Below, piece by piece: positions 49,971 to 59,152 of a DNA stretch of 64,000 bases. This DNA is from an uncultured Olsenella sp. Its GTDB lineage: Bacteria; Actinomycetota; Coriobacteriia; Coriobacteriales; Atopobiaceae. Numbering within the stretch: the stretch's first letter is position 1; each line of letters begins with the position of its first letter. The notes beneath the pieces are model-generated. The model saw only the letters and a program-made list of their open reading frames with translations. It was not told the origin of the DNA and ran no database searches. The DNA is taken from contig CAKUIF010000001.1 in assembly GCA_934660915.1 (NCBI GenBank), positions 248,001-312,000 of the forward strand, written 5' to 3'. Made by a program: the position numbers and the translations under genes.

Positions 49971-51524
49971 TTGTCTCAAGTTGTAACCGAGGACCTTGGC
50001 GACTTCGACGTGCTTGTCGTCGGCGGAGGCATCGCCGGAGCCACCGCAGCGCTTTCGGCGGCCGAGTGCGGGGCAAAGGTGGCGCTCGCCTGCGCCGGCC
50101 CCGTCTTCAGCGGCTCGAGCTTCTTTGCCGGGACCTGGGGACTCGGGCTCGTGGGACCCGCAAGCGACGGCGTCGAGGATTTCGAGCGGACGATCCTCGA
50201 GGTGGGGCAAGGCATGGCCGACCCCGCGCTCGTCCACGAGCTCGTCAGCGAAACCGAGCCCGCGATTCAATGGCTGAAGGGCCTCGGCTGCATCCTTCGG
50301 CGCGCCGAGCGTGCAGCCCAGCGGGAGTTCATCCCTTGCTTCGACCATTCCCAGCGCGACTGGCACGGCCTCGAGCGCGCTTCTTTCCGCGCGGCGTTCG
50401 GCCCTGCGCTCGAGCGTGCGGGCGTGACCGCCTTCCCATACATGGAGCTCATGGCGCCCGGCATCCCTTATGCACGCGACAAGAAGCGCCTCTGCAGCAT
50501 CAACGCCGCGGCGACCGTCCTGGCTACCGGCGGCTTCGGGGGCCTCTTTGAGCGCACCCTCACGATGCCGGACGTCCTCGGGACCGCCCAGGCCATCGCC
50601 CTCGAGCAGGGCGCGCAGCTGATCAACTGCGAGTTCATGCAGATCATGCCGGGGCTCGTCGCGCCCGTGGCCAACGTCGTCTTCAACGAGAAGACCTTCC
50701 GCTTCGCGCGCATCGAGGGCCTCGGGGAGGCGAAGGTCCTTCTTGGCGCGCGCTCCGAGCACGGGCCGTTCACCGCGAGCCGTCCGGACCGCGAGGTCGA
50801 CTTCGCCATCGCCGCCGCCGGAGACGCCGGTGCGCGCGTCACGTACGACCTGCCCGACGAGCTGCCGGAATTCATGAAGACCTTCTCGGACTGGCTGTTC
50901 GAAACCCACGGCATCCGGCCGGACGACGAGCTCCGCGTCGCCCACTACGCGCATGCCCACAACGGCGGCATCCTCATCGGCGCCGACGCCGCGGTCTTGG
51001 GGGTACCGGGGCTCTATGCCTGCGGCGAGTGCACCGGCGGTATGCACGGCGCCGATCGCATCGGCGGACTCGCGAGCGCGAACGCCCTCGTGTTCGGACG
51101 CGTTGCCGGCCGCGAGGCCGCAGGGTTCCAGGGCAAGAAGGACGCAGGGACAGCGCGCCTGGACGCCGTCGCCTCGCCGGGAGCGTTGCGCGCGATCGCC
51201 GAGCTCAGGCCCCTTATGAGCCGCCGCTGCATGGTCGCGCGGACCGAGGACGGTCTGGCGGAGGCGGCGAAAAAGGTGTCTAATCTCAAATGTCGTCTGG
51301 AACGCGATGCCGAGCCGTCGGCCGACGCGCAGGCCATCGCGGCCACGCGACGGGCGGAGCTCTCGCTTTTGTCCGCCGAGGCGCTCATCTGCGCGATGAG
51401 GGCGCGCACAGAAAGCCGGGGAAGCCACCATAGGGCGGACTTCCCCAGGAAGGACCCCGCGCAGGCGAGGCCGGTTTCGGTTTATTTGGCGGACGGAGCG
51501 CCGACTGCCAGGCCCCTCGCCTAG
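49971..51524 (+). CDS. FAD flavoprotein of the L-aspartate oxidase/fumarate reductase family
   Basis: A 517-residue protein with an N-terminal dinucleotide-binding motif (FDVLVVGGGIAGATAALSAAE). A later HAHNGGILIGADAAVLGVPG with GLYACGECTGGMHGADRIGGL closes the FAD site, and the C-terminal ARTESRGSHHRADFP is as in NadB and SdhA. The substrate region differs: NadB and SdhA normally have QFHPT, but here it reads EFMQIMPGL, so the conserved His is gone. The capping domain also seems reduced. No nadA or nadC is nearby, so NAD synthesis is only a guess. The start is TTG at 49971 with AAAGG eight bases before it. Confidence 0.78.
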   Translation: MSQVVTEDLGDFDVLVVGGGIAGATAALSAAECGAKVALACAGPVFSGSSFFAGTWGLGLVGPASDGVEDFERTILEVGQGMADPALVHELVSETEPAIQWLKGLGCILRRAERAAQREFIPCFDHSQRDWHGLERASFRAAFGPALERAGVTAFPYMELMAPGIPYARDKKRLCSINAAATVLATGGFGGLFERTLTMPDVLGTAQAIALEQGAQLINCEFMQIMPGLVAPVANVVFNEKTFRFARIEGLGEAKVLLGARSEHGPFTASRPDREVDFAIAAAGDAGARVTYDLPDELPEFMKTFSDWLFETHGIRPDDELRVAHYAHAHNGGILIGADAAVLGVPGLYACGECTGGMHGADRIGGLASANALVFGRVAGREAAGFQGKKDAGTARLDAVASPGALRAIAELRPLMSRRCMVARTEDGLAEAAKKVSNLKCRLERDAEPSADAQAIAATRRAELSLLSAEALICAMRARTESRGSHHRADFPRKDPAQARPVSVYLADGAPTARPLA

Positions 51525-52348
51525 CCCAGGGGCTCCTCAAGGCGCCCGACCTGCGGTCGATTGAGCCTATGTGCCACAGCAAGAAGCGCTATGCCAAGAA
51601 CCACGAGCGGCAGGCTCAGGCACTGGCCCATCGTAATGGGGCCAAAGAGGTACCCGAGCTGGGCATCGGGCACGCGAACGAACTCGATGAGAAAGCGGAA
51701 TATGCCGTAGAGCAGCAGGAACGTTCCCATGAAGGTGCCCTGCGGGCGCGCCGGGCGCTTTCGCGAGAGAGCCCACAGCACGCAGAAGATCACGAGGCCC
51801 TCGAGCACGGCCTCGTAGAGCTGCGACGGGTGACGAAAAACGCCGCCGCCCGACGGGAACGCGACGGCCCACGGCAGGTCGCACTCCTTGCCCCACAGCT
51901 CTCCGTTGACGAAGTTCGCGCAGCGACCAAAGAAGATGCCCCAGGTGGCTCCGATGACGGCAAGGTCGCAGATGGTGGGGATGCTGATCTTGTACTGGCG
52001 GCACACGATCGACCCGCCGACGACGGCGCCCACCAAGCCGCCGTGGAAGCTCATGCCGCCGTCCCAGGTGGCAATGATCTCGACGGGGTGCTCAAGGTAG
52101 TAGCCCGCGCCGTAGAACAGCACGTAGCCGAGACGGCCGCCGATGATGACGCCGAAGGCGACGCCGATGACGATGCTCATGATGTCGTCGATCGAAAGAT
52201 CGAGGTCCCAGCGTCGGGCGACGCGGCACATCACAAAACCCGTCACGATAAAGCCCGCGAGATACGCAAGGCCGTACCAGCGCACCGAGAGCGGACCGAC
52301 CGAGAACGCTATCGGGTCGAGAGACTGAAAGAGTTCGTTGAGGAACAA
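51521..52348 (-). CDS. lgt: Prolipoprotein diacylglyceryl transferase
   Basis: Adds diacylglycerol to the lipobox cysteine of the many lipoproteins seen here. It is a 275-residue, seven-helix membrane enzyme with FGVIIGGRLGYVLFYG, GGMSFHGGLVGA (essential His) and the signature FFGRCANFVNGELWG with the catalytic Arg and Asn. Its 3' end overlaps the convergent flavoprotein gene by 4 nt. It begins 24 nt after the NifU-like gene. Confidence 0.96.
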   Translation of the reverse strand: MFLNELFQSLDPIAFSVGPLSVRWYGLAYLAGFIVTGFVMCRVARRWDLDLSIDDIMSIVIGVAFGVIIGGRLGYVLFYGAGYYLEHPVEIIATWDGGMSFHGGLVGAVVGGSIVCRQYKISIPTICDLAVIGATWGIFFGRCANFVNGELWGKECDLPWAVAFPSGGGVFRHPSQLYEAVLEGLVIFCVLWALSRKRPARPQGTFMGTFLLLYGIFRFLIEFVRVPDAQLGYLFGPITMGQCLSLPLVVLGIALLAVAHRLNRPQVGRLEEPLG

Positions 52349-52372
52349 AAGCGCTCCTTTATGCCCGCGGGG

Positions 52373-52609
52373 TTAAAGAACGGCGGGCTGGACGCGCGTC
52401 ACGCCGGGCACGTGCTCCATGAGGATGCGCTCGATGCCCTCGGACATGTCCATGCTTGAGAGCGGGCATCCGGCGCAGGCGCCCTGCATCTCGAGGGTTA
52501 CGACTCCCTCGTCGTCGACGTCGATGAGCTCGACGTCGCCGCCGTCGGCCTGAAGGCTCTGGCGGATGATGTCGAGGGTCTCTTCGAGCAGCTGCTTATC
52601 CACGGCCAT
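52373..52609 (-). CDS. NifU-like iron-sulfur scaffold domain protein
   Basis: A 78-residue stand-alone NifU C-terminal domain (NFU type) that carries or delivers Fe-S clusters. The core reads IRQSLQADGGDVELIDVDDEGVV and the cluster-binding motif is GACAGCPLS (CxxC). The start is ATG at 52609 with AAGGA seven bases upstream; the frame continues into repeat family A and is not coding there. It lies upstream of lgt, probably in the same transcript. Confidence 0.92.
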   Translation of the reverse strand: MAVDKQLLEETLDIIRQSLQADGGDVELIDVDDEGVVTLEMQGACAGCPLSSMDMSEGIERILMEHVPGVTRVQPAVL

Positions 52610-52666
52610 GGTGGTTTCCTTTCGTTGAATGCGTGCGGGGACTATCTTACCCAAAGCGCCGCGGGG

Positions 52667-52768
52667 GCCTGGGACAAAAGGGACGGGGGATTTTGTCCCA
52701 AATTGTGGAGAATCCAACTCCCGCCTCCACGGTTTGGGACAAAATCCCCCGTCCCTTTTGTCCCAGGC
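52667..52768. repeat. Palindromic repeat family A, copy after the U32 gene
   Basis: Perfect 36-bp arms (52667-52702 with 52733-52768) enclose 30 nt with an inner GTGGAG/CTCCAC stem. The right arm ends at the first base of the reversed stop codon of the U32 gene, so the element follows that stop with no spacer. It is almost identical to 49060-49157 except in the loop. Confidence 0.93.
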
Positions 52769-55314
52769 TAGCCGATGCCGGAGAAGAGGTGGCCGGAGGT
52801 GGCGCCCTGCATGCGGGCATGCGGCGCGTGGCCAGCGCGGACGGCGTCGATGGCGCGCGCGACGCGCTCAACCGAGAAAGCGGTCTCCTTCGGCGTGAGC
52901 AGCGTGCAATCGGCGAGCAGGCGCGTGACGCCCGCCTCGATGAGCTCCGCCGCCTGCGGCGTCGCGTCGAGCGGATAGGCCGACCAGATGCGGGAGCGTC
53001 CGTTGACGTCGGTACGCACCGGCAGGAGCTTGCCGTCGATATCCTTGAGCGAGAAGCGCCGGCGCCGTTGCGGGCACGCCTCGCAGTTGTGGACGCATTT
53101 GCCGGTGACCTGCAGCACGCAGTGCTCGCTCGTCATCGCGCGCTCACGGCCGAGGACCATCAAGCCGACCGGGACGCTGGCGCGCGGCGCGAGCTCGCAG
53201 ACCTGCTCGAGCGTGAGTTCCGGCGAGAGCCAGAACCCCGCGGCGCCGGCCTCCTCGAGCGCGACGACGCAGCTCTCGTTGTGCACGGGGATGCAGGAAC
53301 GGATCTCGGGGGCAGCCCCGCGCTCGGCGGCAAGAGCCAGCTCGGACACGTTGCCGACGGCGACGGGCGCCCCCTCGGCAACCCACGGGTCCAAACGGGC
53401 ATGGTCCCTCTCTCGGCAAACCTCGTCGAGCCAGGCGATCACGCCCTCGGGCCAGTCGCCGAGCGAGAGGTCGTCCACCGTCGCGTAGACGCGGGCCGCC
53501 CCGGCCTCAAACGCCGCGCGGGCGCAATCGGGATCCGCCACGAGAGCGCAGGCGCACGGCTCCTCGCGCTCGACGGCGGCGGGGTCGGCGATTCCCGCGG
53601 CGGCGCGGGCCTCCCCCAGCCGGTACGCGACCGCTCGGTCGGAAGGGGCGGACGCCGTGTTCCCCTCTCGCTCGGCATACGGCGCGAGCAGCGTCTCCTC
53701 AAGAGCCCGCACCGCAGCCGCGCGGACCTTGTGGACCGCCGAGAAGCCCATGCCGATGCCCTCGTCCATCTGAACGTCGAAGGAGGCGGGCTCGAAGGGG
53801 CCTCCGCCCATGCGGCCCACGTGCTCAACCAAATCCTCGCTCGCGACCGCCTTCGTGCGGGCAGCCTCGACCACGAAGCCCTCGGCCGACGCGCTCGCCT
53901 CGCCGTCGACGCAGGACAGCTCGACGCGGAACGGCTCGCCGAGCCGCGCGACCACGCGCACGTCGACGGGCCTTTTTCGCTGGATGTCCGCGCGCGACAC
54001 GCGGGCGGCGGCGTCCATGGCGGCCTGCGAGCGAATCACGCGGACGACGGCGCCCGCCTCGATGGGCCTCGCCGCCGTAGCCGCGATGGTCTCGCCCGCC
54101 GCGGCGTCGCTCTCGACATTTACCGTGAGGAACTGCGTCGGATCGCTCACGGGGCGCAGCTCAAGCAGGTCGCCCGCGCCGACGGGCTCGACCAGGCGAA
54201 TCGTGACCTCGGCCCTGGTAAAGCGCCTCATGCGGGTGCGCCCGCCGTTGCCGCCGCCGCGTCGCTCGAAGCTGTCCTCGAGCGGTCGGCTCGCAACGAC
54301 CTCGCCCACGGTCTCGCCGCGGTTGTTCGAGCGCTCGTAGCTCATCATCCGGTTGTCGGACTCGCCGAGCAGATAGGCGTCGGTGAAGTCGCGGTTGAAG
54401 GCGCGCTTGAGCCGCCGATGGACCGCGTGGTCCTCCTCCGGCGAGAGCGGCTTGCCCGCGATGGACGCGTCGATGGCCTGTCTGTAGGCCCCGATGACCT
54501 GATATACGTAGTCGGGCGCCTTCATGCGGCCCTCGACCTTGAGCGAGCCCACGCCCGCGCCGATCATCTCGTCGATGTGGTCGACGGTGCAGTAGTCCTT
54601 CGGGCACAGGGCGCGCGTGCCGCCCACGCCGCGCATCGTCTCGGCCATGCCCGCCGTGGGCACGTCCGGAATAGGCACGAGCTCGCCCTTCTCGTCAACG
54701 AGCTCATAAGGCAGGCGGCACGGCTGTGCGCACAGGCCGCGGTTGGCAGAGCGCCCGCCCGCCAGCGAGCTCATCATGCACACGCCGGAGTAGCAGAAGC
54801 ACAGCGCGCCGTGGCCGAAGCACTCGAGCTCCACGCCTTCCTCGGCAATGCGCGCGATCTCGGGCAGCGACAGCTCGCGCGAGAGCGTCACGCGGTCGGC
54901 GCCGAGTCCTCGGCACCAGGCGACGCCGCGAGCGTCGTGAACGTTGGCCTGCGTCGAGACGTGCGTCTCGATCTCGGGCCACGTGCGGCGAATTTGCGTA
55001 AAGAGACCCCAGTCCTGGATGATGAAGGCGTCTGCCCCCAGAAGCCACGCGCGGCGCACGAGCCCGAGCACCCGCGGGATCTCGTCGGTTGCCACCGCGA
55101 CGTTCACGGTGACGTAGACGCGCGTCCCCGCGAGGTGAGCGCGGCGGCACGCGTCGCCGAAGCTCGCGTCGTCGAAGTTCTTCGCCGAGCGGCGGGCGTT
55201 GAAACTGTTGCCGAGCCCGCAGTAGATGGCGTCCGCGCCGGCGGCGAGCGCCGCATTGAATGGTTCCGGTCCGCCCGCAGGCGCGAGCAGCTCGATGACG
55301 TTCTTGTGGGCCAA
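52768..55314 (-). CDS. Long U32-family protein (peptidase U32/RlhA type)
   Basis: An 848-residue protein. The N-terminal half is a U32 TIM barrel (VIELLAPAGGPEPFNAALAAGADAIYCGL) with the conserved ECFGHGALCFCYSGVCMMSS. Its cysteine cluster is GLCAQPCRLPYE and ALCPKDYC, the four-cysteine pattern thought to hold an Fe-S cluster. A DUF3656-like middle region and a second barrel-like half with a further cluster CVHNCEACPQRRR follow. Relatives include RlhA, which makes 5-hydroxycytidine in 23S rRNA, and TrhP for tRNA. RlhA-like RNA modification is therefore more likely than proteolysis. The start is TTG at 55314 with GGGGAGAGG just upstream; earlier starts overlap tyrS. Confidence 0.83.
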   Translation of the reverse strand: MAHKNVIELLAPAGGPEPFNAALAAGADAIYCGLGNSFNARRSAKNFDDASFGDACRRAHLAGTRVYVTVNVAVATDEIPRVLGLVRRAWLLGADAFIIQDWGLFTQIRRTWPEIETHVSTQANVHDARGVAWCRGLGADRVTLSRELSLPEIARIAEEGVELECFGHGALCFCYSGVCMMSSLAGGRSANRGLCAQPCRLPYELVDEKGELVPIPDVPTAGMAETMRGVGGTRALCPKDYCTVDHIDEMIGAGVGSLKVEGRMKAPDYVYQVIGAYRQAIDASIAGKPLSPEEDHAVHRRLKRAFNRDFTDAYLLGESDNRMMSYERSNNRGETVGEVVASRPLEDSFERRGGGNGGRTRMRRFTRAEVTIRLVEPVGAGDLLELRPVSDPTQFLTVNVESDAAAGETIAATAARPIEAGAVVRVIRSQAAMDAAARVSRADIQRKRPVDVRVVARLGEPFRVELSCVDGEASASAEGFVVEAARTKAVASEDLVEHVGRMGGGPFEPASFDVQMDEGIGMGFSAVHKVRAAAVRALEETLLAPYAEREGNTASAPSDRAVAYRLGEARAAAGIADPAAVEREEPCACALVADPDCARAAFEAGAARVYATVDDLSLGDWPEGVIAWLDEVCRERDHARLDPWVAEGAPVAVGNVSELALAAERGAAPEIRSCIPVHNESCVVALEEAGAAGFWLSPELTLEQVCELAPRASVPVGLMVLGRERAMTSEHCVLQVTGKCVHNCEACPQRRRRFSLKDIDGKLLPVRTDVNGRSRIWSAYPLDATPQAAELIEAGVTRLLADCTLLTPKETAFSVERVARAIDAVRAGHAPHARMQGATSGHLFSGIG

Positions 55315-55357
55315 GGCCTCTCCCCAGATCGTGAGTTTGAATACCTCGTTACGCAAA

Positions 55358-55387
55358 GCGCGGGCGCCGTCTGAGCGGCGCCCGCGC
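55358..55387 (-). terminator. GC hairpin after tyrS
   Basis: A perfect 12-bp stem (GCGCGGGCGCCG and complement) with a 6-nt loop, 20 nt after the tyrS stop, followed by TTTG on the minus strand. It is a weak terminator at best. Confidence 0.6.
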
Positions 55388-55406
55388 AAGTCGGTAGCGA
55401 TGACTG

Positions 55407-56624
55407 CTAGACCAGCTTCGCCCAGCGCTTCTTGCCAGACTGCACCGTGGTGCCTGCGGAGAAGAGCGAGGGGTCGACGTTGTAGCACTTGGGCTCGACG
55501 GGCTCGCCGTCGATCTTGACGCCGCCGCCGTCGATGAGCCTGCGGCCCTCGCCGGCGGACTTGCAGATGCCGAGGTCAGCGAGGAGCTTGGCCAGGTAGA
55601 CCATACCCTCATCGTTGGCCTCGACGGTCGACAGCGGGAACTCGGGCATGTCCTCGGGGGCCTCGCCCTTCTTGAACTGGGCGTCGAAGGCCTCCATGGC
55701 CTTGACGCCCTCGCCCTCGCCATGGTAGAGGTCGACGATGTTCACGCCGAGCTCACGCTTGAGCTTGTAGGGGTCGGCCGTGCCGTCGGCGAAGGCGGCG
55801 TCGATGGCGTCAACCTCCGCAAGCGGCAGCGTGGAGCACAGGCGGTAGTACATCGGGACGATCTCGTCGGCGATGGACATGACCTTGCCGAACATGTCGG
55901 CGGGCTCGTCGGTGAGGCCGATGTAGTTCTTGTAGCTCTTGGACATCTTCTTCACGCCGTCGGTACCCACCAGAAGCGGCATCGTGAGCGCGACCTGGGG
56001 CTCCATGCCCTCGGCGCGCATAAGGTCGCGGCCGGCGAGCAGGTTGAAGATCTGGTCGTTGCCGCCCATCTCGAGGTCGGCCTCGATGACGACGGAGTCG
56101 TAGGCCTGCAGCACCGGGTAGATGAACTCGTGCAGGGCGATGGAGCGGCCCTCGGTGTAGCGGTTGTGGAAGTCCTCGCGCTCGAGGATGCGGGCCACGT
56201 TGAACTTGCTCATGAGGCTGAGCATCTTGCCGAGGTTGAGCGGCTTGATCCAGTCGCCGTTGTGGACGATGGTGGTCTTCTGGGGGTCGAGGACCTTCAT
56301 TGCCTGCTCGACGTAAGTCTTGGCGTTGGCCTCGACCTGCTCCTCGGTGAGCGGGGGACGGGTGGAGTCGCGGCCGGACGGGTCGCCGATCAGCGCGGTG
56401 CCGTTGCCGATGATGAGCGTGACGCGGTGGCCGAGGTCCTGGAACTGGCGCATCTTGCGCAGCGGAACCGCGTGGCCGAGGTGAAGGTCGGGCGAGGTGG
56501 GGTCGACGCCGAGCTTGATGTTAAGGGGCGTGCCCTTCTCGAGTTTCTTCTTGAGCTCGTCCAGAGGAACGATCTGCATGGTGCCGGAGGTGATGACCTT
56601 CAGCTGCTCTTCGACGGGAAGCAC
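55407..56624 (-). CDS. tyrS: Tyrosyl-tRNA synthetase
   Basis: Charges tRNA-Tyr. It is a class I synthetase of about 405 residues with HLGH in place of HIGH (SPDLHLGHAV) and a clear KMSKS loop (VKKMSKSYKN), followed by a C-terminal S4 RNA-binding domain (LIDGGGVKIDGEPV). The layout is the long-insertion TyrS type found in many bacteria. The chosen start is GTG at 56624 because GGAGG lies eight bases upstream; an ATG five codons earlier has no ribosome site. No T-box leader is visible in the 178-nt divergent gap. Confidence 0.95.
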   Translation of the reverse strand: MLPVEEQLKVITSGTMQIVPLDELKKKLEKGTPLNIKLGVDPTSPDLHLGHAVPLRKMRQFQDLGHRVTLIIGNGTALIGDPSGRDSTRPPLTEEQVEANAKTYVEQAMKVLDPQKTTIVHNGDWIKPLNLGKMLSLMSKFNVARILEREDFHNRYTEGRSIALHEFIYPVLQAYDSVVIEADLEMGGNDQIFNLLAGRDLMRAEGMEPQVALTMPLLVGTDGVKKMSKSYKNYIGLTDEPADMFGKVMSIADEIVPMYYRLCSTLPLAEVDAIDAAFADGTADPYKLKRELGVNIVDLYHGEGEGVKAMEAFDAQFKKGEAPEDMPEFPLSTVEANDEGMVYLAKLLADLGICKSAGEGRRLIDGGGVKIDGEPVEPKCYNVDPSLFSAGTTVQSGKKRWAKLV

Positions 56625-56754
56625 TGCTCTGCCCTCCATGGGTAGTCAATTCTTGTTTTACACAGCCTTATACAATAACGCAGGCCAGGCGGCTTGCGCT
56701 CCACAACGTCACAACACCGCCGCATTCCCAAACAGGCGACTCGCGCCCGCACAC

Positions 56755-56760
56755 TATAAT
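56755..56760 (+). promoter_or_regulatory. Candidate -10 box of the penicillin-binding protein gene
   Basis: A perfect TATAAT, 43 nt before the ATG, in the short divergent gap to tyrS. No good -35 sequence is present 17 nt upstream, so this is tentative. Confidence 0.35.
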
Positions 56761-56802
56761 TAGTTCTATATGCGAATCGACTCCATCGAGGAGGAGCAGT
56801 TC

Positions 56803-59031
56803 ATGGGCATCCGAACCCGCAGGGCTCACAAGCATTCAAAGACGCACATCGTCGGCTTCGGCGCGGCAGGCGCCGCAGGCTTCGTCGCCCTGCTCATCAT
56901 CGCGCTGTGCCTCTCGATGGGCGCCGTGATCAGCACATGGCTCGAGGACCTTCCCGACTACACGTCGGCCGACTCCTACCTCGTTGCCGAGCCCACGCGC
57001 GTCTATGACGCCTCCGGCAACGAGATCGCGACCTACTTCCTGCAGAATCGTCGCTCGGTCGACCTCGACCAGGTGTCGCCGTACGTCCTCAAGGGCACCG
57101 TCGACACTGAGGACAAGCGCTTCTACCAGCACAACGGCGTGGACCCGCAGGGAGTCTTGCGCGCCGTCGTGGGCCAGCTCACCGGCAGAAGCGAGCAGGG
57201 CGGCGGCTCCTCCATCACGCAGCAACTGGTAAGAAACACGATTCTCTCGGACGAGCAGTTCGAGATGTCGCTCAAGCGCAAGGTCCGCGAGGCCTACATC
57301 TCCATCCAGATGGAGAAGATGTACACCAAAGACCAGATCCTCAACATGTACGTGAACACCATCTACTACGGCAACGGTGCCTACGGCATCGAGGCCGCAA
57401 GCGTCACGTACTTCAACAAGCACGCGAGCGAGCTGAGCATCGCCGAGGCCGCGACGCTCGTCGGCCTGCCGAACTCCCCCACCCTCTACGACCCGTTCCG
57501 CAATCCCGAGAACTGCGTGAGCCGACGCAACCTCGTCCTCGACCGCATGCTTGAGGCAGGCGACATCTCCCAGGAGGAGCACGACGCCGCCACGGCAGAG
57601 GAGCTCGTCCTCAACCACGGCGAGCTTACCGACAACGCCGGCACCTACCCGTACTTCACCGACTACGTCAAGCAGCTTCTTCAGCAGAACTTCTCGAGCG
57701 ACACGATCCTGCAGGGCGGCCTTAAGGTCTACACCACGATCGACCCGGACTGCCAGGCGGCGGCCGAGGCGGCGGCGAGCTCCATCGTCGACAAGGCCGG
57801 CAACGACGACGTCGACGCCTCGCTCGTCTCGATCGACAACACCAACGGCTACATCAAGGCGATGGTCGGCGGCCAGCACTACGACACCGACCTCGAGGGC
57901 GCGAAGGTCAACCAGGCGACGAGCCGCTTCCAGGCGGGCTCGAGCTTCAAGCCCTTCACCCTGCTCGCGGCGCTCAACGCCGGCATGAGCCCCACCGTTG
58001 TCCTCAACTGCAACTCCCCCGTGAAGATCGGCACCACCTGGACCGTCCAGAACTTCGAGAACAGCCAGTACGGCTACATCACGCTCGACACGGCTACCCA
58101 GTACTCCTCGAACACGGCCTACGCCCAGGTCATCGACACCATCGGGGTCGATAAGCTCATCAGCATGGCAAAGCTCGTCGGCATCGATTCCACGGTTGAG
58201 CCCTACGGCACCTCCACGCTCGGTACCTCGAGCGTGACCCCGCTGGAAATGGCGGAGGGCTATTCCACCATCGCCAACAACGGCCTGCACCGCGACACCG
58301 TTGCCATCGTCAAGATCGAGGACCGCAACGGCAACGTCGTCTATCAGCACGAGGACAACCCCGAGCAGGTCGTCGACGCCGCCGTCGCCGCGGACGCGCG
58401 CCAGGTCCTCGAGAACGTCTTCAACGCCGGCCACACCACCTGGTACGCGAAGAGCTACTTCACCGCGAACCAGCCCGCAGCCGGCAAGACGGGCACGACC
58501 GAGGTCTACGACAACCTCTGGTTCTGCGGCTTCACCCCGCAGTACACCACCGTGGTCCGCTACGGCAATCGCGCGAACTCCGGCACCGCCTACTTCCAGG
58601 GCGCCCACGCGACGACCGCGTCCGTCGCCCAGCCGATCTGGACGCAGTACATGAACGCCGTGCTCGCCGGCGTCTCCCGCGGCTCCTATGCGCAACCCGA
58701 CCACAAGGCCACGTACAAGTCGAACAGCTCGTGGACCTTCGCCGGCACCGAGGCGTTCGCGAACAACGGCACCTACGACCTCGGCTCCCTCAACAACCCG
58801 ACCACGGAGGAAGAGGAGACCGACGAGGAAGGCGCCGAGGGCACGCTCACCGGCGGCAACGGCGTCAACTTCACCGACACCACCGGGGGCGGCAACACCA
58901 CGACCGGCGGCGGAACCACCGGCGGCGGAACCACCGGCGGCGGCTCGGCGGAGGACGGCAACGCACCTGCCGGCGGCACTGGCGGCACCGGCGGCGGCAC
59001 GACCGCGGACCCCGGCGCCGGCACGGAATAA
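56803..59031 (+). CDS. Class A penicillin-binding protein (bifunctional transglycosylase-transpeptidase)
   Basis: Polymerises and cross-links peptidoglycan outside the membrane. The 742 residues show a basic N-terminus, one membrane anchor (about 23-46) and a GT51 domain with TEDKRFYQHNGVD (catalytic Glu103) and GGSSITQQLVRN. The transpeptidase has the acylated serine in SSFK (Ser380), SSN (in QYSSNTAYAQ) and KTGTTE. The C-terminal tail of about 90 residues is low complexity (Gly/Thr repeats). The start is ATG at 56803 behind GAGGAGGAG; an ATG 11 codons earlier lacks a ribosome site. Confidence 0.96.
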   Translation: MGIRTRRAHKHSKTHIVGFGAAGAAGFVALLIIALCLSMGAVISTWLEDLPDYTSADSYLVAEPTRVYDASGNEIATYFLQNRRSVDLDQVSPYVLKGTVDTEDKRFYQHNGVDPQGVLRAVVGQLTGRSEQGGGSSITQQLVRNTILSDEQFEMSLKRKVREAYISIQMEKMYTKDQILNMYVNTIYYGNGAYGIEAASVTYFNKHASELSIAEAATLVGLPNSPTLYDPFRNPENCVSRRNLVLDRMLEAGDISQEEHDAATAEELVLNHGELTDNAGTYPYFTDYVKQLLQQNFSSDTILQGGLKVYTTIDPDCQAAAEAAASSIVDKAGNDDVDASLVSIDNTNGYIKAMVGGQHYDTDLEGAKVNQATSRFQAGSSFKPFTLLAALNAGMSPTVVLNCNSPVKIGTTWTVQNFENSQYGYITLDTATQYSSNTAYAQVIDTIGVDKLISMAKLVGIDSTVEPYGTSTLGTSSVTPLEMAEGYSTIANNGLHRDTVAIVKIEDRNGNVVYQHEDNPEQVVDAAVAADARQVLENVFNAGHTTWYAKSYFTANQPAAGKTGTTEVYDNLWFCGFTPQYTTVVRYGNRANSGTAYFQGAHATTASVAQPIWTQYMNAVLAGVSRGSYAQPDHKATYKSNSSWTFAGTEAFANNGTYDLGSLNNPTTEEEETDEEGAEGTLTGGNGVNFTDTTGGGNTTTGGGTTGGGTTGGGSAEDGNAPAGGTGGTGGGTTADPGAGTE

Positions 59032-59053
59032 CCGCGCAGCGATCATGTACACA

Positions 59054-59092
59054 AAGAAGGGCCTCAACCTGCGCAAGGTCGAGGCCCTTCTT
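59054..59092. terminator. Terminator between convergent penicillin-binding protein and argR genes
   Basis: A 12-bp stem AAGAAGGGCCTC with its complement and a 15-nt loop that may extend the pairing. It ends in CTTCTT on the plus strand and CTTCTTTG on the minus strand. Confidence 0.8.
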
Positions 59093-59152
59093 GCTAGCTA
59101 TCCGACGAGAGCGGCGGCGCGTCCCCTGCCCACGCCCTTCTTGCCCCGAGGG

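Noticed and set aside
49060..52768. Family A repeats as the ends of a composite transposon or insertion sequence
   Set aside because: The genes between the copies (hisE, hisI, flavoprotein, lgt, NifU-like) are ordinary housekeeping genes with normal composition, and no transposase is present.
56625..56802. T-box leader for tyrS
   Set aside because: The divergent gap is short and shows neither the conserved T-box sequence nor a specifier and terminator fold.
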